Positions 8,012-17,054 are shown, counted from the stretch's first letter. The stretch: 64,000 bases of DNA from Actinoallomurus purpureus (GCF_024055795.1 NZ_JAMXMY010000006.1:186001-250000), one strand, 5' to 3'. Numbers and translations: made by a program. The notes: generated by a model not told the origin, from the letters alone.

Positions 8012-8121
8012 GTGGTGGGCGAGGGGAGTACTTCCCAGCGCCCACCCGGCCAATACGGACCCCCCATGGGGTCCCCGGGCGGCGGCCCGCTCCGCGACGG
8101 CGGGTGAAGGAGACCTCGGAC
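8012..8121 (+). ncRNA. yybP-ykoY-like manganese riboswitch
   Basis: The leader of the TerC gene contains GGGGAGTA at 8023-8030, a strong hairpin (GGACCCCCCATGGGGTCC) at about 8057-8074, and CGGGTGAAGGAGACCTC at 8101-8117, the two conserved internal-loop blocks of the yybP-ykoY aptamer. The class senses Mn(II) and very often precedes TerC/Alx genes. The coding start lies 25 nt downstream, so translational control is plausible. Recognised by eye from the motifs; no covariance score was run. Confidence 0.78.
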
Positions 8122-8145
8122 GCTTCAACGTTCCGGGAGTTTTCC

Positions 8146-9126
8146 ATGTCCCAATCGATCGCCTCACCACTGCTGTGGACGATCACCATCGCGGGTGTGC
8201 TCGCCCTGTTCGCGATCGACCTGGTCCTGACGCGCCGCCCGCACACGCCTTCGTTGCGCGAGTCGCTGACGTGGTCGGGCTTCTACGTGGCGCTGCCGAT
8301 CCTGTTCGGCGTCTTCGTTTGGAAGTGGTTCGGGGCGTCGACCGGCACCGAGTACTTCACCGGCTACCTGGTCGAGAAGTCGCTGTCGGTGGACAACCTG
8401 TTCGTCTTCATGTTGCTGCTGGCGGCGTTCGCCGTGCCCACCGCGCTCTCCCAGCGGGTCCTGCTCTACGGCATCGCGGGCGCCCTGGTGCTCCGCGCGA
8501 TCTTCATCGCGATCGGGGCGGCGGCGCTGCAGGCGGTCGACTGGGCGTTCCTGCTCTTCGGCGCGATCCTCCTCGTCACCGCCATCAAGATCCTCAAGGA
8601 CGCGGTCAAGGGCACGGACCACGACGTCGATGTCTCATCGCTGCGTTCCGTGCGTCTGCTGCGCCGCGTCATGCCGGTGACCGACGACTACCGGGGACCG
8701 AGGATGCTCGCCCGGCAGGGCGGCCGACGGGCGCTGACCCCGTTCGCACTCGTCGTGGTGGCGGTGTTCAGCGCCGACGTGGTGTTCGCCGTCGACTCCA
8801 TCCCCGCCGTGTACGGCATCACCCAGGACCCGTACCTCGTGTTCACGGCCAACGCCTTCTCCCTGTTCGGGCTGCGCGCGCTGTACTTCGTGCTGCAGAG
8901 CACGCTGAGCAAGCTCGTCCACCTGGCGTACGGCCTCGCCGTGATCCTCGCGTTCATCGGCGTCAAGCTCGTGCTGCACTGGGCGCACGGCCCTTGGCCG
9001 TCGGTGCCGGAGGTCCCCACGCCGCTGTCGCTGGCCGTCATCGTCATGACGCTCCTGACCGTGACGGCGACCAGCCTGTACGCCCGGCGGCGCGCGCCGG
9101 CCCGGCTGAGCGCCGCCGAGGAGTGA
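8146..9126 (+). CDS. TerC/Alx family membrane protein, probable Mn(II) exporter
   Basis: The 326-residue protein has about nine membrane helices and the TerC-family core: EYFTGYLVEKSLSVDNLFVF near residue 68, then SADVVFAVDSIPAVYGIT and NAFSLFGLRALYFVL. Acidic residues of the VDN and AVDSIPA motifs are those linked to metal transport in Alx/MeeF-type exporters. The presence of a manganese-type riboswitch directly upstream favours Mn homeostasis over tellurite resistance. Start is the ATG at 8146, and the nearest purine-rich block is GGGAG 6 nt upstream. Family is firm; substrate is inferred from leader and family. Confidence 0.9.
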   Translation: MSQSIASPLLWTITIAGVLALFAIDLVLTRRPHTPSLRESLTWSGFYVALPILFGVFVWKWFGASTGTEYFTGYLVEKSLSVDNLFVFMLLLAAFAVPTALSQRVLLYGIAGALVLRAIFIAIGAAALQAVDWAFLLFGAILLVTAIKILKDAVKGTDHDVDVSSLRSVRLLRRVMPVTDDYRGPRMLARQGGRRALTPFALVVVAVFSADVVFAVDSIPAVYGITQDPYLVFTANAFSLFGLRALYFVLQSTLSKLVHLAYGLAVILAFIGVKLVLHWAHGPWPSVPEVPTPLSLAVIVMTLLTVTATSLYARRRAPARLSAAEE

Positions 9127-9210
9127 GCAGAACCGGTATAGGGGCATGGGCGGGGCCTGAGCCGTCCCCTGGCAGACGCTGACATGTGCGTCCCCGATCG
9201 GCCTCAGAGC

Positions 9211-9248
9211 TTGAGTTCCCCACGGTCGGGTATAGGATTGCCTATACT
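9211..9248 (+). promoter_or_regulatory. Promoter/operator of the toxin-antitoxin operon
   Basis: GTATAGG at 9230-9236 and CCTATAC at 9241-9247 form a perfect inverted repeat spaced by ATTG. A TTGAGT box at 9211 and TAGGAT at 9233 could be -35 and -10; TATACT at 9243 is an alternative -10 that would give a nearly leaderless transcript. A third GTATAGG lies at 9136. Binding by the antitoxin is the expected mode of control. Confidence 0.6.
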
Positions 9249-9256
9249 CCCTGGTT

Positions 9257-9640
9257 GTGGAGGAGCGCACAAGCGACTGGGACATTTACCTCGTCAATGA
9301 GGTTCGCAACTGGTTGGAGGGCATCCGTACCGAAGACCCTGTTACGTTCGATTTGATCGAAGATGCCATCTACGCGTTAAGCCGCTCGGGTCCGGCGCTG
9401 AAGCGCCCGCTGGTGGGAAGCATCGCCGGATCGACGATCAAGAACCTCAAGGAGCTACGGCCGGGCTCGGCGGGCCGTAGCGAAATTAGGATCTTGTTCG
9501 TGTTCGACCCATGGCGATCAGCGATCTTGCTCGTGGCGGGAGACAAGTCCGGAAACTGGCGGCGGTGGTATCGGCAGGCGATCCCCTTGGCAGAGGAGCG
9601 CTACGACATCTACCTCAAGGAGCGAGCGGAGGAGTTGTGA
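9257..9640 (+). CDS. HigB/Gp49-like (RelE-superfamily) toxin
   Basis: The 127-residue protein matches phage-derived Gp49-like/HigB toxins: WLEGIRTEDPVTFDLIEDAI, a central GSTIKNLKELRPG and a SEIRILFVFDPWRSAILLVAGDK segment with the Arg and hydrophobic beta-strands of the mRNA-interferase fold. The gene begins at GTG 9257 right behind an operator-like palindrome, and its stop overlaps the antitoxin start (TGATG). Toxin-first order is typical of HigBA-type modules. Ribosome-dependent mRNA cleavage is the family activity and is not shown here. Confidence 0.87.
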   Translation: MEERTSDWDIYLVNEVRNWLEGIRTEDPVTFDLIEDAIYALSRSGPALKRPLVGSIAGSTIKNLKELRPGSAGRSEIRILFVFDPWRSAILLVAGDKSGNWRRWYRQAIPLAEERYDIYLKERAEEL

Positions 9641-9969
9641 TGCCGAGTTATCAGAAGTGGGATCGCGATGCCTATGTCGAGCGAGTCGGCGGTCCCGAGG
9701 AGGCCGAGCGCCGACACCGGGCGCTGATGGCGCGGGTGGATGCTCATCAACTCGGGGAGATTCGCAGAGAACGCGGGCTGACCCAGGCCGATGTCGCGCA
9801 GATCATGGGCGTCAGCAAGGGCCGTGTCAGCCAGATCGAACGGGGTGAGGTCTTCACCGTCGACGTCGTCGCCCGATACGTGGCCGCGCTGGGAGGCACC
9901 CTGAAGCTGACGGCCGATTTTGGCGATCATGCTTACACGGTGAGTAGTGAACAGCTGAAGGCAAGCTGA
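9640..9969 (+). CDS. HigA-type XRE antitoxin
   Basis: The 109-residue protein has a helix-turn-helix at about residues 38-70 (IRRERGLTQADVAQIMGVSK then GRVSQIERGE). Its N-terminal region MPSYQKWDRDAYVERVGG probably contacts the toxin. The start overlaps the toxin stop, so translation is coupled. It would neutralise the toxin and bind the GTATAGG palindrome upstream. The gene ends at a convergent hairpin shared with tex. Confidence 0.88.
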   Translation: MPSYQKWDRDAYVERVGGPEEAERRHRALMARVDAHQLGEIRRERGLTQADVAQIMGVSKGRVSQIERGEVFTVDVVARYVAALGGTLKLTADFGDHAYTVSSEQLKAS

Positions 9970-9994
9970 CCGACGTCCCGACTCAATCAGTGAC

Positions 9995-10035
9995 CCCTGG
10001 CGGTCACGGCCGTCTTCGCACGGTGACCGCCAGGG
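9995..10035. terminator. Bidirectional hairpin between antitoxin and tex
   Basis: A 13-bp perfect stem (CCCTGGCGGTCAC with its complement) with a 15-nt loop sits between the two convergent genes. No T-run is present on either strand. Confidence 0.7.
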
Positions 10036-10042
10036 AATCGGG

Positions 10043-12403
10043 TCAGCGGCCGCCGAGGCCCTTGTCGAGGCCGGCGCGGCGCAGGGCGTCGGCCATCGCG
10101 CCTCCGCCGCCTCCGCCGGAGCCGCCGCGGTCGCCACCGGAGCCGCCGCGGTCGCGCCGCTGGCGTTCCGTACGGTCGCCGCCGTCACGACGGCCACCGC
10201 CCTGGCGGTTCCCGCCGCCGTCGCTGCGTCCGGAGCCGCCCTTCGGACGAGGCTCTTCCTCGTCGAGGCGCAGGGTGAGCGAGATGCGGTTGCGCGGGAT
10301 GTCGACGTCGAGGACCTTCACGCGGACGACGTCACCGGACTTGACCACGTCGCGCGGGTCCTTGACGAACGTCCGGGACATCGCGGAGACGTGGACCAGG
10401 CCGTCCTGGTGCACGCCGATGTCCACGAACGCACCGAAGGCGGCGACGTTCGTGACGACGCCTTCCAGCACCATCCCGGGCTCGAGGTCCGCGACCTTGT
10501 CCACGCCCTCCTTGAACGTCGCCGTCTTGAACGCCGGACGCGGGTCGCGGCCCGGCTTGTCCAGCTCCTTCAGGATGTCGGTGACCGTCGGTAGTCCGAA
10601 CGTGTCGTCGACGAACTCCTGCGGCTTCAGGGAGCGCAGCGCGGCGCTGTTGCCGATCAGCGACTTCATGTCGCCACCGGTCGTCTTCAGCATGCGCCGC
10701 ACGACCGGGTACGCCTCCGGGTGAACTGCGGAGCCGTCCAGCGGGTCGTCGCCGCCCTGGATGCGCAGGAAGCCCGCACACTGCTCGAAGGCCTTCGGGC
10801 CGAGCCGGGGCACGCTCTTCAGTGTCTCGCGGGCGCGGAACGGGCCGTTGGCGTCGCGGTGCGACACGATGTTCTCGGCGAGGCCGGAGCCGATGCCGGA
10901 CACGCGGGTCAGCAGGGGCACCGACGCGGTGTTGACGTCGACGCCGACGGCGTTGACACAGTCCTCGACGACCGCGTCGAGCGACCGGGACAGCTTCAGC
11001 TCGGAGACGTCGTGCTGGTACTGGCCCACACCGATCGACTTGGGGTCGATCTTGACGAGCTCGGCGAGCGGGTCCTGGAGCCGGCGGGCGATCGAGACCG
11101 CGCCGCGCAGCGAGACGTCCATGGCGGGCAGCTCGCGCGAGGCGTACGGGGAGGCGGAGTAGACCGACGCCCCCGCCTCCGACACCACGATCTTGGTGAC
11201 CTTCGGGTGCTTCGTGATCAGGTCCGCCGCGAGCTGGTCGGTCTCGCGGGACGCGGTGCCGTTGCCGATCGAGACCAGGTCGACGTCGTGCTTCTCGACG
11301 AGCCGCCCGAGGACGTCGAGGGCGTCGTTCCAGCGGCCGTGCGGCTTGTGCGGATAGATGGTCTCGGTCGCGACGACCTTGCCGGTCGGGTCGACGACCG
11401 CGACCTTCACGCCGGTGCGGAACCCCGGGTCCAGGCCCATCGTCGTCCGGCTGCCCGCCGGCGCGGCCAGCAGCAGGTCGCGCAGGTTGGTGGCGAACAC
11501 CCGCACCGCCTCGTCCTCGGCCTCCTGCCGCAGCCGCAGCCGCAGGTCCAGGTCGAGGTGGACGAGGATGCGGGTCCGCCACGCCCAGCGCACGGCGTCC
11601 ACCAGCCACCGGGCGCTCCCCGGGACGCCGAAGCGGTGCGCGATGGCCAGCTCGTAGGGGTTCGGCCGGGCCGGATCGGCCTCCTCGGCGCCGGGCTCCA
11701 GCGTGAGGCCGAGGACGTCCTCCTTCTCCCCCCGGAACAGCGCGAGGATCCGGTGCGAGGGCAGCTGCGACAGCGGCTCGGCGAAGTCGAAGTAGTCGGA
11801 GAACTTCGCGCCGGCCTCCTCCTTGCCCTCCCGCACCTTCGCGACCATGCGGCCCTTCGACCAGACGCGCTCGCGCAGGTCGCCGATGAGGTCGGCGTCC
11901 TCGGCGAACCGCTCGACGAGGATCGCGCGGGCGCCGTCCAGGGCGCCCGCGACGTCGAGGTCGGCGTTGGTGTACGCCGCCGCCTCGGCCTGCGGGTCGA
12001 GGCCCGGGTCGGCGAGGAGCGCGTCGGCGAGCGGCTCGAGGCCCGCCTCCCGCGCGATCTGCGCCTTCGTACGGCGCTTCGGCTTGTAGGGCAGGTAGAT
12101 GTCCTCGAGGCGCGCCTTGGTCTCGGCGGCCGTGATCTGCGCTCGGAGCGCGTCGTCGAGCTTGCCCTGCGACTCGATCGACTCCAGGATCGCCGCGCGC
12201 CGCTCGTCGAGCTCCCTCAGGTAGCGCAGCCGTTCTTCGAGCGTGCGCAGCTGCGCGTCGTCGAGCGTGCCCGTCGCCTCCTTCCGGTAACGAGCGATGA
12301 ACGGCACGGTGGCCCCACCGTCGAGCAGCTCGACGGCGACCTGAACCTGCCGCTCGCGCACTCCGAGCTCTTCGGCGATCTTCTGGTGAATCGACGTCGA
12401 CAC
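10043..12403 (-). CDS. tex: Tex-family transcription accessory protein with S1 domain and Gly/Arg-rich tail
   Basis: The 786-residue protein carries the full Tex architecture: helical N-terminal region, YqgF-like domain ([19 protein letters not shown]), helix-hairpin-helix region ([20 protein letters not shown]) and a C-terminal S1 RNA-binding domain ([20 protein letters not shown]). It is a housekeeping nucleic-acid-binding factor. After the S1 domain, from about residue 720, comes a 65-residue extension very rich in Gly, Arg and Ser ending GLDKGLGGR, which is common in actinobacterial versions and could bind RNA. The ATG at 12403 begins [15 protein letters not shown], the normal family start. 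Expression control is not visible. Confidence 0.95.
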   Translation of the reverse strand: MSTSIHQKIAEELGVRERQVQVAVELLDGGATVPFIARYRKEATGTLDDAQLRTLEERLRYLRELDERRAAILESIESQGKLDDALRAQITAAETKARLEDIYLPYKPKRRTKAQIAREAGLEPLADALLADPGLDPQAEAAAYTNADLDVAGALDGARAILVERFAEDADLIGDLRERVWSKGRMVAKVREGKEEAGAKFSDYFDFAEPLSQLPSHRILALFRGEKEDVLGLTLEPGAEEADPARPNPYELAIAHRFGVPGSARWLVDAVRWAWRTRILVHLDLDLRLRLRQEAEDEAVRVFATNLRDLLLAAPAGSRTTMGLDPGFRTGVKVAVVDPTGKVVATETIYPHKPHGRWNDALDVLGRLVEKHDVDLVSIGNGTASRETDQLAADLITKHPKVTKIVVSEAGASVYSASPYASRELPAMDVSLRGAVSIARRLQDPLAELVKIDPKSIGVGQYQHDVSELKLSRSLDAVVEDCVNAVGVDVNTASVPLLTRVSGIGSGLAENIVSHRDANGPFRARETLKSVPRLGPKAFEQCAGFLRIQGGDDPLDGSAVHPEAYPVVRRMLKTTGGDMKSLIGNSAALRSLKPQEFVDDTFGLPTVTDILKELDKPGRDPRPAFKTATFKEGVDKVADLEPGMVLEGVVTNVAAFGAFVDIGVHQDGLVHVSAMSRTFVKDPRDVVKSGDVVRVKVLDVDIPRNRISLTLRLDEEEPRPKGGSGRSDGGGNRQGGGRRDGGDRTERQRRDRGGSGGDRGGSGGGGGGAMADALRRAGLDKGLGGR

Positions 12404-12581
12404 GATTTCTGACCCGACCTCTCACTGAGCTTCGGGAAGCATTCTGCAGCCATCGGCCCCCGTTGTCGCGCCGTGCCGCCGACACGGGGACGGTTCCGGG
12501 CGGCGGAAAATCCCCGCGCACCGCTCCGAACGCCGGAGATAGGCTGAGATCTCCTCGTGATCATGTACGGGAGGCGGCGGG

Positions 12582-13214
12582 ATGACGGATGTGACGGCGT
12601 TCACGGAGATCACCTCTGAGGAGGAGCTGCGGGACCTGCTCGGTGAGCCGCTGCCACGCGCCGTCGCGAAGGAACGCGTCCGGCTGCACGAACGCGACCG
12701 CGAGTGGCTGGCGGCCTCGCCGTTCTGCCTGATCGCGACCGCCGACGCCACCGGCGCCTGTGACGTGTCCCCGAAAGGGGACCCGCCCGGCTTCACCCAC
12801 GTCATCGACGACGTCACCATCGCCATCCCGGACCGTCCCGGCAACCGGCGCGCCGACGGATTCCGCAACATCCTGGCGAACCCGCACGTCGGCCTGGTGT
12901 ACCTCGTCCCCGGCCGGGGCGAGACGCTCCGCATCAACGGCCGGGCCCGGCTCCTGCGCGACGCCCCCTTCTTCGACGAGATGATCGTCAAGGGGCACCG
13001 GCCCCACCTGGCGATCGTCGTGGAGATCGAGCAGATCTTCTTCCACTGCGCCAAGGCGTTCCTCCGCTCGGCGCTGTGGAAGCCCGAGACCTGGAACCCC
13101 GACGCGCTCCCGTCGCAGGCCAGCATCGTCAAGAGCGTCCAGCACACCGAGGAGACGTTGGAGGAGCTGGAACGCCACTACGGCCCCGACTACGCCAAGC
13201 GCCTGTACGGCTGA
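12582..13214 (+). CDS. PPOX-class FMN/F420-fold protein (MSMEG_1061-like)
   Basis: The 210-residue product belongs to the pyridoxamine 5'-phosphate oxidase-like split-barrel family of the MSMEG_1061 type. Landmarks are FCLIATADATGACDVSPKGD near residue 47, IPDRPGNRRADGFRNILANP and TLRINGRARLLRD, all typical of flavin binding in this subfamily. Members reduce or bind small molecules with flavin; the substrate is not known. It starts at ATG 12582 behind GGGAGGCGGG. It is divergent from tex and convergent with the DUF2277 gene. Confidence 0.87.
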   Translation: MTDVTAFTEITSEEELRDLLGEPLPRAVAKERVRLHERDREWLAASPFCLIATADATGACDVSPKGDPPGFTHVIDDVTIAIPDRPGNRRADGFRNILANPHVGLVYLVPGRGETLRINGRARLLRDAPFFDEMIVKGHRPHLAIVVEIEQIFFHCAKAFLRSALWKPETWNPDALPSQASIVKSVQHTEETLEELERHYGPDYAKRLYG

Positions 13215-13278
13215 GTGATGGGTGCCGGGCACTGGCCACGATCGCCGTGAATCGGGCCTGCAGGCCCTTCGGGCCCGG

Positions 13279-13494
13279 TCACCGGCGGGCGCCGCGCACC
13301 TCCAGGTCGGCGAGCAACTCGGCGGTCGCCCGGGTCACCTCCTCGACGGCGCGGTCGAAGACGGCCTGATTGTGCGCTGCCGGGCTCCGGAACCCCGACA
13401 CCTTCCGGACGTACTGCAGCGCGGCCGCGCGGATGTCCTCGTCGGTGACCTCTTCGGCGGCCGGCGGCCGCAGCGTCTTGATGCTTCTGCACAT
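13279..13494 (-). CDS. DUF2277 small protein
   Basis: The 71-residue protein starts MCRSIKTLRPPAAEEVTDED and contains AAALQYVRKVSGFRSPAAHN, the signature of DUF2277. I use the ATG at 13494 because the family begins M-C-R; a GTG 15 nt upstream is possible. It is divergent from the large AAA+ gene, with 97 bp between the starts. Function of the family is unknown. Confidence 0.88.
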   Translation of the reverse strand: MCRSIKTLRPPAAEEVTDEDIRAAALQYVRKVSGFRSPAAHNQAVFDRAVEEVTRATAELLADLEVRGARR

Positions 13495-13591
13495 GACCTC
13501 ATCGTGCACCCCGGCTCGGACATCCGGCCCGATCCGCGATCAACTCACCGTAGGCTGCTGTCCGGTTTTCTATGGTGACTGGGGGATTGTG

Positions 13592-16243
13592 GTGCGGCTG
13601 CCGGGGCATCTGGAGCTACTGCTCACCGATGAGCCGATCCTCGACATCTACTCCTTCGGCCCGTGGCGTGTGCCCGACGGGCTCTTCGAGGAGATCGCCG
13701 AGCGGATCGACGCGCTCCTCGCCGATCCGCGCTGCGCGGACCTCACGACCAACGATCACAAACTGCTGACGCTGCCCGCCTCACTGGTCGCGGCGGAGCT
13801 GTACCAGATCATCGGCTTCCTGCCCGGAGTGAGCGCGATCCGGGCGGGTTCCCACTGCCAGCTGTACGAACGCCTGCTCGGCCGGCATCTCAGCGATCCC
13901 GCACCGCTGACCACGTTGAACACTCGGTGGAGCACCACGACCAACACCTGGCGGCCGCCGATCGACTGGCTGGTCGACGCACCGGACCGCGAACTCGCGA
14001 TCCGGCTCGCCCGCGACTGCCTGGCCGTGCTGGAAGGGATCGAACCGCTCGAAGGCAGGCGCCGCGCGCTGATCCGGCTGTACGACGACCCGCCGGACTG
14101 CGACGTGAACCTGTCCAAGAGCGAACTGCGCGCGCACTGGGCCGCGCGCGCCGATGACGAGATCATCGCGGAGGTACCCGAGCTGGCCGGGCCCATCGGC
14201 TACCTGGAATGGGTGTGCTCCGGGCTCCGGGCGGCGTACGACCACCTGGCCGGTGTGGTGCCGCGCTCCGGATCCGTGGGGACCCACCTGAGCCGGCTGC
14301 TGTTGCAGTGCGGCGTCGACCGCGTGCCCGTCGAGCTCTCCATCGTGCTCGGCGACGACCTCTACAAGGAGGTGTGCGCGCGCTTCCGGCGCGAACGGCG
14401 TGGTTTCCGGGCCGGCGCGTGGCAGGAGGAGAGCCGGCTCTGGCTCACCGAGGCGCTGGTCGAGGGCGCGGCCGACGCCTGCCGGGCCTGGCTGGACATG
14501 GCGACCCGGTTCGTGGTCTGCGCGCAGGGCCTGCCCGACGAAGCGCAGCGCACCGGTGCGGACCACACGCCGATCGACCAGTTCCAGCGCGACCTCCGCC
14601 GCCTGTACGCCCCCCGCCGACGCGTCGTCAACCCGCTCACCGCGAAGCTCGGGAACGGCCGGAAGGGCACGTCGGTCGCCCGCGACGAGGGCGCCGCACG
14701 CCCCGACCTGGCCACCGGCCTCGTGGACCAGCCCGAGCTCACGACCCTGCTCCAGGAGATCACCGAGGGGACCTCGACCGTACGGCTGCTCCTGGCCGGG
14801 CCGGAGGGCACCGGCCGGCGCCTCGCCGTGCAGGAGCTGGCGAAGACGCTGGAGCTGCCCCGCAGCCCGCTCTGGCTCACGCACACCCTGTTCGCAGGCA
14901 AGCCCCTCTTCGACGCCGCCGCGAGACTGCACGCCGACGTCCGCGACTGCGCCGGGGAGCGGCTGCTGGTCATCGACGGTCTGGACGAGTTCGCCGCCGA
15001 GGCCGGCGACGGCCAGGCGCTGATCACCGAACTGCACCGGCTGCTGGCGGTGCATGAGGACCTCCACCTGGTCGCGCTGTGCGGCGCGGACGGGGAGCAG
15101 CGGATCCGCGCGGCCGACCCGGCCCTGCTCGACAGGTTCCGCGTCGCTCGTACCCGGCCCTTCACGGTCGAGGGGTACACCGAGCTGTTCGACCGCGAGG
15201 TGCGGCGGCGCGGCGCGCGGACGTACAAGCGTGCCCGTGACGCCGCCGGTGAGCTGATCGCCGCGACACCGCCGACGCAGACCCTCCGCAACGCCCGCCT
15301 GGTGGCGCGTCTGGCGGACGTCGCGGTCGAGGCGGCGCGGGAGCGTACGGAGCAGGGCGCCGAGCTCATCGTCAAGCGCGCCGACGTCCCCCGCGCCTTC
15401 GGCGACGCCGACGACCCGCTGGCAGAGCTCGAGGCCCTGACCGGCCTCGAGGTGATCAAGCAGGAGATCGGCCTGCTCATCGCGACCACGCGCGCCGAGC
15501 GGCTGCGCGAGGAGCAGGGACTGAGCGGCACCGCTCCGACGCGGCACATGGTGTTCACCGGCGACCCCGGCACCGGCAAGACCATGGTGGCCCGGCTGCT
15601 GGCCCGCATCTACAAGCAGCTCGGCGTGCTGTCCTCCGGCCACCTGGTCGAGGCATCCCGCGCGCATCTGGTGGGCGAGTACATCGGCCAGACGGCCCCG
15701 CGGACCCGCCGGCTCGTCGAGAGGGCCATGGGCGGAGTGCTCTTCATCGATGAGGCATACACGCTCACCCAGCCGTCGTTCAAGAGCGACTTCGGCCTGG
15801 AGGCCCTCGCGGAGCTGGTCAAGCTCATGGAGGACGACCGGGACGACCTGATCGTCATCGTCGCCGGGTACGAGCGGGAGATGGCCGACTTCCTGACCGC
15901 CAATCCCGGGCTGGACTCCCGTTTCCCCAAAGTGCTGCACTTCGCCGACTACACCGACGACGAGTTGTGCGGCGTGTTCGAACGGCTGGCCGACGACGAC
16001 GGCTTCGTCCTCGCACCGGAGGTCGCCGACGCGCTGCGGGCCCTGCTCCGCCGTACGGAACGCGGTCCGTCGTTCGGCAACGGACGATTCATGCGCAACC
16101 TGCTCGACGCCGCCGTCGCACGCCAGGCGCAGCGCGTCACCGGCCTCGACCGGCCCTCGCGGACGGACCTCGTCACCCTGCGCGCCGAGGATCTGCCGTC
16201 CCGCCCCGCGCCCGCGGATGACGGGTTCGGCCTCTACCTGTGA
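13592..16243 (+). CDS. Multi-module AAA+ ATPase (CbxX/CfqX type) with degenerate N-terminal modules
   Basis: The 883-residue protein has three parts. Residues about 1-300 have no obvious enzyme motif; 216-285 weakly recalls a Fic fold without its active-site HPFxxGNGR loop. Residues about 370-590 look like a decayed AAA domain: GPEGTGRR at 403-410 replaces a Walker A, while LLVIDGLDEF (Walker B-like) is at about 458-467. Residues about 615-870 are an intact CbxX/CfqX AAA+ domain with GDPGTGKT at 657-664, FIDEAY at 718-723 and an NGRFMRN motif. I choose GTG 13592 (GGGGG 6 nt upstream); 13589 is also possible. CbxX proteins remodel partners; this partner is unknown. Its last 60 bases recur at 16804. 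Confidence 0.83.
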   Translation: MRLPGHLELLLTDEPILDIYSFGPWRVPDGLFEEIAERIDALLADPRCADLTTNDHKLLTLPASLVAAELYQIIGFLPGVSAIRAGSHCQLYERLLGRHLSDPAPLTTLNTRWSTTTNTWRPPIDWLVDAPDRELAIRLARDCLAVLEGIEPLEGRRRALIRLYDDPPDCDVNLSKSELRAHWAARADDEIIAEVPELAGPIGYLEWVCSGLRAAYDHLAGVVPRSGSVGTHLSRLLLQCGVDRVPVELSIVLGDDLYKEVCARFRRERRGFRAGAWQEESRLWLTEALVEGAADACRAWLDMATRFVVCAQGLPDEAQRTGADHTPIDQFQRDLRRLYAPRRRVVNPLTAKLGNGRKGTSVARDEGAARPDLATGLVDQPELTTLLQEITEGTSTVRLLLAGPEGTGRRLAVQELAKTLELPRSPLWLTHTLFAGKPLFDAAARLHADVRDCAGERLLVIDGLDEFAAEAGDGQALITELHRLLAVHEDLHLVALCGADGEQRIRAADPALLDRFRVARTRPFTVEGYTELFDREVRRRGARTYKRARDAAGELIAATPPTQTLRNARLVARLADVAVEAARERTEQGAELIVKRADVPRAFGDADDPLAELEALTGLEVIKQEIGLLIATTRAERLREEQGLSGTAPTRHMVFTGDPGTGKTMVARLLARIYKQLGVLSSGHLVEASRAHLVGEYIGQTAPRTRRLVERAMGGVLFIDEAYTLTQPSFKSDFGLEALAELVKLMEDDRDDLIVIVAGYEREMADFLTANPGLDSRFPKVLHFADYTDDELCGVFERLADDDGFVLAPEVADALRALLRRTERGPSFGNGRFMRNLLDAAVARQAQRVTGLDRPSRTDLVTLRAEDLPSRPAPADDGFGLYL
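16184..16243 (+). repeat. Duplicated AAA+ gene tail, copy 1
   Basis: This is the last 60 bases of the AAA+ gene, encoding AEDLPSRPAPADDGFGLYL plus stop. It matches 16804-16863 at 57 of 60 positions. Confidence 0.85.
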
Positions 16244-16358
16244 CGGGCGGCCACCTGTGGCCTGAACTCCCTCGAGCACGTGCGGGCTTCCGTCCCTCGG
16301 CGGCTACCCGCATACTCGGGACCGCCACCCGCAAGCACTCCGACTGGGCAGGACCGCA

Positions 16359-16781
16359 ATGACCGATATCGAAAGCGCGCCTGAAGCCGCCGTCGAGGCG
16401 GCAAGCGAGACCGTCGAGGCGGCCAGAAGCCTGTTGGAGCGACTGGCCGACCGGCTCGGCGGCAAGGCATCGGTGACCGCCGTCTTCGGCGAACCCGTCG
16501 TCAGCGACGGCGTGACCGTGATCCCGGTGGCCCAGACCGTTTACGGCTTCGGTGCCGGCGCGGGGCGCGAGACCGGACCGGCCAAGATTGGCGAGGGCGG
16601 CGGAGGGGGAGGCGGCGGCTATGCCAGGCCCCTCGGCTTCATAGAGATCAAGGACGGCACGGCCACCTACAAGCCGATTCGCGACCCCTGGACGGACATC
16701 GTCATTCCAATAACGCTTGTCCTTGCCGGCACCCTCGCGCCGAGGCTCGCCCGCGCCATTGGTCGGCGCCGCCGACGCTGA
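16359..16781 (+). CDS. GerW/YtfJ-family protein
   Basis: The 140-residue product belongs to the GerW (YtfJ) family: an N-terminal helix with ARSLLERLADRLGG, then SVTAVFGEPVVSDGVTVIPV, a Gly-rich segment (GEGGGGGGGGYARPLGFIEI) and a C-terminal hydrophobic stretch ending in RRRRR. In Bacillus GerW is needed for germination; in streptomycetes many copies exist with unclear roles. It lies between the intact AAA+ gene and the detached second copy of that gene's 3' end, in the same direction. The 115-bp gap before it may hold its own promoter. Family call strong. Confidence 0.88.
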   Translation: MTDIESAPEAAVEAASETVEAARSLLERLADRLGGKASVTAVFGEPVVSDGVTVIPVAQTVYGFGAGAGRETGPAKIGEGGGGGGGGYARPLGFIEIKDGTATYKPIRDPWTDIVIPITLVLAGTLAPRLARAIGRRRRR

Positions 16782-16803
16782 CACGCAAGAGCCGGATCCC
16801 AGA

Positions 16804-16863
16804 GCCGAGGACCTGCCGTCCCGCCCCGCGCCCGCCGATGACGGGTTCGGCCTCTACCTCTGA
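16804..16863 (+). pseudogene. Detached second copy of the AAA+ gene 3' end
   Basis: These 60 bases encode the identical 19-residue tail and stop as the AAA+ gene, with three differences that are all synonymous third-position changes (GAT/GAC, GCG/GCC, CTG/CTC). The rest of a gene is absent. The silent pattern says this tail diverged while still part of a working protein, so it is probably the remnant of a tandem paralogue most of which was lost. Confidence 0.75.
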
Positions 16864-17054
16864 CCGGCGGCGTCAGCCGATGACCCGGCCCGGGGACGTT
16901 GCCGATGGCGGGTGGCGGACGCGATGTTCGGTGAACGACGGGTCTCCGTTGGGTATTGCGGCGTTCGTCCCCTCTGGAGAGCGCGTTCACCGAGCATTCG
17001 GTACGGCGCCGTGAGATCGGAGGGAGCCGAGATGCTTTGGGCGCTCTCAAGACA

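Noticed and set aside
10721-12412. 563-codon plus-strand open frame opposite tex
   Set aside because: It is the antisense shadow of a high-GC gene; tex is a complete, recognisable protein on the other strand and the plus-frame product is Arg/Gly/Val-rich with no motif.
13781-16279. 832-codon minus-strand frame opposite the AAA+ gene
   Set aside because: Codon-bias shadow. The plus strand carries Walker motifs and a conserved AAA+ domain.
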